DNA of 64,000 bases. Source: Kribbella sandramycini (GTDB lineage Bacteria > Actinomycetota > Actinomycetes > Propionibacteriales > Kribbellaceae). Of this stretch, positions 61,783 to 64,000 are shown piece by piece. The notes under the pieces are model-generated. The model was not told where the DNA came from. It saw nothing but the letters and a program-made list of their open reading frames with translations, and searched no databases. Location: the NCBI RefSeq assembly GCF_013131805.1, contig NZ_JABJRC010000001.1, positions 1,240,001 to 1,304,000 on the forward strand, written 5' to 3'. Positions within the stretch are counted from its first letter, which is position 1. Every line of letters begins with the position of its first letter. Made by a program: the position numbers and the translations under genes.

Positions 61783-62429
61783 CGCGGGCACCCGTCGGCG
61801 CCGTACCGCATCCGCATCATCGCGGCGGCCTCGGACAGGCGCGCCCGGCCGGCGGACTCCAGGCCGCTGATCGTGCCGACCCGGTCGCCAGGGGTTCGGT
61901 TCTGCCCCATCTTCAGCTTCACCTCCAGGCGCTCGATCTCCATGGTGAACGCCTGCAGCTCGCTCAGTAGCTCCGTCGTCCGGTCCCGCGCCCACCGGTC
62001 CGGCCGCCAGCGCTCACCTTCGTCGGTCCGGGCCTTCTCGTGCTGGGAGAGCAGCGTCATCAGATGCCTTTCGACGTGGCGTGGATCGTCCATCGGCTCG
62101 GCGGCGCCGGCGGCCTCGACCGCGCCGAAGTTGTACGTCGGGAGCCCGGCATCGGCATACCACGCCGGGCTCACGTAGGCGGTCGGCCCGGTGAAGGCCA
62201 CCCGCAGCTCGGTACCCGCGCGGATCGCGGCCGCCATCGGGTCGGCGGCCGAGACGTGCCCGACCAGCGTGCCGAACCGGCCCTCCTGCGCGCGCAGTTC
62301 GAGCGGGACGAACGCGAGCCGGACCTCCGGCTCGACCGCGACCAGGACGGCGAACGGCCAGCGGGTGATCAGCTCGTGCGCCTGCCGGGTGTCGGCGGTG
62401 AAATCAGGATTGACGTACACGATCCACAC
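61779..62429 (-). CDS. FMN-binding PaiB-like split-barrel protein
   Basis: The protein has 216 residues from GTG 62429; GTG 62420 is possible and better spaced from GGAGG. PaiB pattern: LITRWPFAVLVAVEPEVRLA, FVPLELRAQEGRFGTLVGHV, FTGPTAYVSPAWYADAG, PTYNFGAVEA. Family members bind FMN in a split barrel and were first described as negative regulators in Bacillus; many are uncharacterised flavoproteins. It overlaps the ABC ATPase gene by 26 bp and the amidohydrolase by 4 bp, so it acts in the same pathway. Confidence 0.82.
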   Translation of the reverse strand: MWIVYVNPDFTADTRQAHELITRWPFAVLVAVEPEVRLAFVPLELRAQEGRFGTLVGHVSAADPMAAAIRAGTELRVAFTGPTAYVSPAWYADAGLPTYNFGAVEAAGAAEPMDDPRHVERHLMTLLSQHEKARTDEGERWRPDRWARDRTTELLSELQAFTMEIERLEVKLKMGQNRTPGDRVGTISGLESAGRARLSEAAAMMRMRYGADGCPR

Positions 62430-63246
62430 TCCTCCGGGCGGCCGGGACGACGAGCGGCGTCCCGGTCTCCGGGTCGTCGATGATCGAGCACCGGAGCTGG
62501 TAGACGTTCTCGATCAGCTCCGGGGTGACGATCTCCTTGGGATTGCCCTGGGCAACGACCTGCCCGGCGCGCATCGCGATCAGGTGGGTCGCGTACCGCG
62601 CGGCCAGGTTGAGCTCGTGCAGCACCACGACGACGGTCCGGTCGCCGCTCTCCTGCAGTTCGGCGCACAGGTCCAGCACCTCTACCTGGTGGGCGATGTC
62701 CAGGTAGGTCGTCGGCTCGTCGAGCAGGAGCAACGGCGTCTCCTGGGCCAGCGCCATCGCCAGCCAGACGCGTTGTCGCTGCCCGCCGGACAGCTCGTCG
62801 ACGAACCGGCTCGCCAGCTCGGTGGTGTTGGTCCGATCCAGCGCGGCCTTGACCGCGACGTCGTCGTCGGTCGACCACTGCCGCAGGAACTTCTGATGCG
62901 GGAACCGGCCGCGGGCGACCAGGTCGGCCACGGTGATACCGTCCGGGGCGATCGACGTCTGCGGGAGCAGGCCGAGCCGGCGCGCGACCTCCTTCGAGGG
63001 GTAGCGGGAGATGTCCTGCCCGTCGAGGACGACGCTGCCGCGGTCCGGCGGGAGCAACCGCGCGAGTGACCGGAGCAGCGTCGACTTCCCGCAGGCGTTC
63101 GGGCCGACGATCATCGTCAGCGAGTTGTCCGGGATGTCGATCGACAGGTTCTCCGCGACCACGCGCTCGCCGTACTTCAGCGACAGGTCGTGGGCGCGCA
63201 GGCGGTTGCCGGGCTGGGTCTCGGGCACGGTCTGAACGTCAGTCAT
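62404..63246 (-). CDS. Iron-siderophore type ABC transporter ATPase (FecE/FepC-like)
   Basis: The protein has 280 residues from ATG 63246. Walker A IVGPNACGKSTLLRSLARLL, Q-loop LGLLPQTSIAPDGITVADLV, signature VDELSGGQRQRVWLAMALAQ, Walker B LLLLDEPTTYLDIAHQVEVL and switch His VVVLHELNLAARYA match the FepC group exactly, including 'RGRFPHQ'. It drives uptake of a ferric siderophore, cobalamin or similar chelate through the FecCD permease encoded 17 bp upstream. Confidence 0.93.
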   Translation of the reverse strand: MTDVQTVPETQPGNRLRAHDLSLKYGERVVAENLSIDIPDNSLTMIVGPNACGKSTLLRSLARLLPPDRGSVVLDGQDISRYPSKEVARRLGLLPQTSIAPDGITVADLVARGRFPHQKFLRQWSTDDDVAVKAALDRTNTTELASRFVDELSGGQRQRVWLAMALAQETPLLLLDEPTTYLDIAHQVEVLDLCAELQESGDRTVVVVLHELNLAARYATHLIAMRAGQVVAQGNPKEIVTPELIENVYQLRCSIIDDPETGTPLVVPAARRSVDRVRQS

Positions 63247-63263
63247 GGCTCACTCGTTCCTGG

Positions 63264-64000
63264 TCAGAGTCGGGAGGCACGGCTCTGCTGGTACAGCAGC
63301 CAGGCCAGGTAGGTGCCGCCGATACAAAGGGTCGGGATGCCGACCGGCATCTGGGTGTCCGGCCAGATCCGCTGCGCGGCCAGATCGCCGACGATCAGGA
63401 TCAGTGCGCCCATCAGCGCCGCGGGCACGATCGACACCGAGCCGCCGGTCAGCCGGCGCATGATCTGCGGCGCGGCCAGCGCGACGAACGCGATCGGCCC
63501 CGCGGTCGCCACCGCGGCGGCGCAGAGCACGGTGCCGATCACCAGCAGCCGCCGCCGGGTCACCTTGACCCGGATGCCGAGCCCCTGCGCGAGGTCGTCG
63601 CCCATCTCCAGCAGCCGCATCTGGTTACCAATAGCAAGGACCGGGACGATCAGCACGGCGATGGTCAGGCCGATGATCTGCACCTGCTGCCAGTCCGCGC
63701 CGTTCAGGCTGCCGACCAGCCAGGTGTACGCGCCCTCGGCGTCCTGCAAGCGGGCCCGGAGCAACAAGTACGAGACCAGGCTGTCGAGCAGCGCCGTCGC
63801 CGCGACGCCGACCAGGATCAGGCGGAACCCCTGGACGCCGCCGCCGCGACAGGCGAGCCGGTAGACGACGGCCGCGGTCACGAAGCCGCCGACGAGTGCA
63901 CCGCCCATCCCGGCGAGCTCCTGACCGCCGAGCACGAGCACCGTGGCCACCGCACCGGCCGAGGCGCCCATCGTGAAGCCCATGATCTCCGGGCTGCCCA
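63264..64000 (-). CDS. FecCD family metallophore permease (5' end beyond window)
   Basis: The minus frame is open to the right edge, giving about 245 C-terminal residues starting near GSPEIMGFTMGASAGA, the FecCD motif 'adPeilGis.GA'. At least six spans follow, with GSLNGADWQQVQ (the 'W..Gsl' loop), GDDLAQGLGIRVKVTRRRLL (ATPase-coupling region) and GPIAFVALAAPQIMRRLTGG. The first two to three spans and the start are outside the window. It forms the channel for the neighbouring ATPase; a second permease and a binding protein are expected just beyond 64000. Confidence 0.9.
   Translation of the reverse strand, partial: GSPEIMGFTMGASAGAVATVLVLGGQELAGMGGALVGGFVTAAVVYRLACRGGGVQGFRLILVGVAATALLDSLVSYLLLRARLQDAEGAYTWLVGSLNGADWQQVQIIGLTIAVLIVPVLAIGNQMRLLEMGDDLAQGLGIRVKVTRRRLLVIGTVLCAAAVATAGPIAFVALAAPQIMRRLTGGSVSIVPAALMGALILIVGDLAAQRIWPDTQMPVGIPTLCIGGTYLAWLLYQQSRASRL

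Noticed and set aside
1..64000. CRISPR arrays, tRNA or rRNA genes, intact transposases
   Set aside because: I saw no regularly spaced repeats, cloverleaf-like gene or DDE-type transposase in any frame. A dedicated search (tRNAscan, repeat finder) could still find a short or degenerate one.

Overview
The window is high-GC actinomycete chromosome: GC-rich third codon positions, many GTG and TTG starts, ATGA/GTGA gene overlaps, Tat and lipobox leaders, and a very high share of regulators and sugar transporters. The gene content (melC tyrosinase pair, secreted RHS protein with signal peptide, LacI/CUT1 and ROK/GguAB-type sugar loci, DUF6463 protein beside a TetR regulator) suggests a soil Propionibacteriales organism such as Kribbella. 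The genus is an inference. I saw no rRNA, tRNA, CRISPR array or intact insertion sequence.

Layout. 1-3017 (minus): a TetR regulator cut by the left edge, then an operon of a 42-residue secreted Cys-Pro-Lys-Cys peptide, an NAD-dependent reductase-like protein, a 70-residue membrane protein and a phosphatidylserine-decarboxylase-like enzyme. 3160-6730: a SnoaL-like/HxlR divergent pair, then a patch with anomalous content: a DUF4041/T5orf172 (GIY-YIG-like) protein, a small protein that appears to lack its normal start, and the 3' remnant of a LysR gene. 6738-13948: a 2,234-residue secreted RHS/YD-repeat protein with a distinctive C-terminal tip and a translationally coupled small membrane protein, resembling a polymorphic toxin and immunity pair. 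14241-16850: a three-gene ABC-2 exporter. 16868-24661: a LacI-controlled CUT1 sugar uptake operon with two glycoside hydrolases. 24671-29145: housekeeping oxidoreductase and hydrolase genes and a TetR regulator whose operator-like sequence occurs at two promoters.

29164-46352: two paralogous secreted subtilases bracket a melC1-melC2 tyrosinase pair, a WYL regulator/VOC pair and, most interestingly, an XRE-NACHT membrane NTPase divergent from a tightly overlapping trio. The trio is a TraD/TraG-like protein with degenerate ATPase motifs and a Ser-rich region, an intact HerA/DUF87 ATPase with a Cys cluster, and a small membrane protein. This is the best candidate in the window for an undescribed conflict or DNA/protein translocation system.

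46506-55550: a PKD-like lipoprotein, a PQQ-type sugar dehydrogenase, a multiple-monosaccharide ABC transporter (binding protein, permease, double ATPase) divergent from its ROK repressor with a perfect operator between them, and two cell-envelope lipoproteins. 55613-58700: AraC and XRE regulators around a perfect 14-bp palindrome, and a GNAT-like protein. 58652-64000 (minus): a metallophore-type ABC transporter (permease running off the right edge, ATPase) overlapping an FMN-binding PaiB-like protein, a D-aminoacylase-type amidohydrolase and a PucR regulator, apparently one operon.
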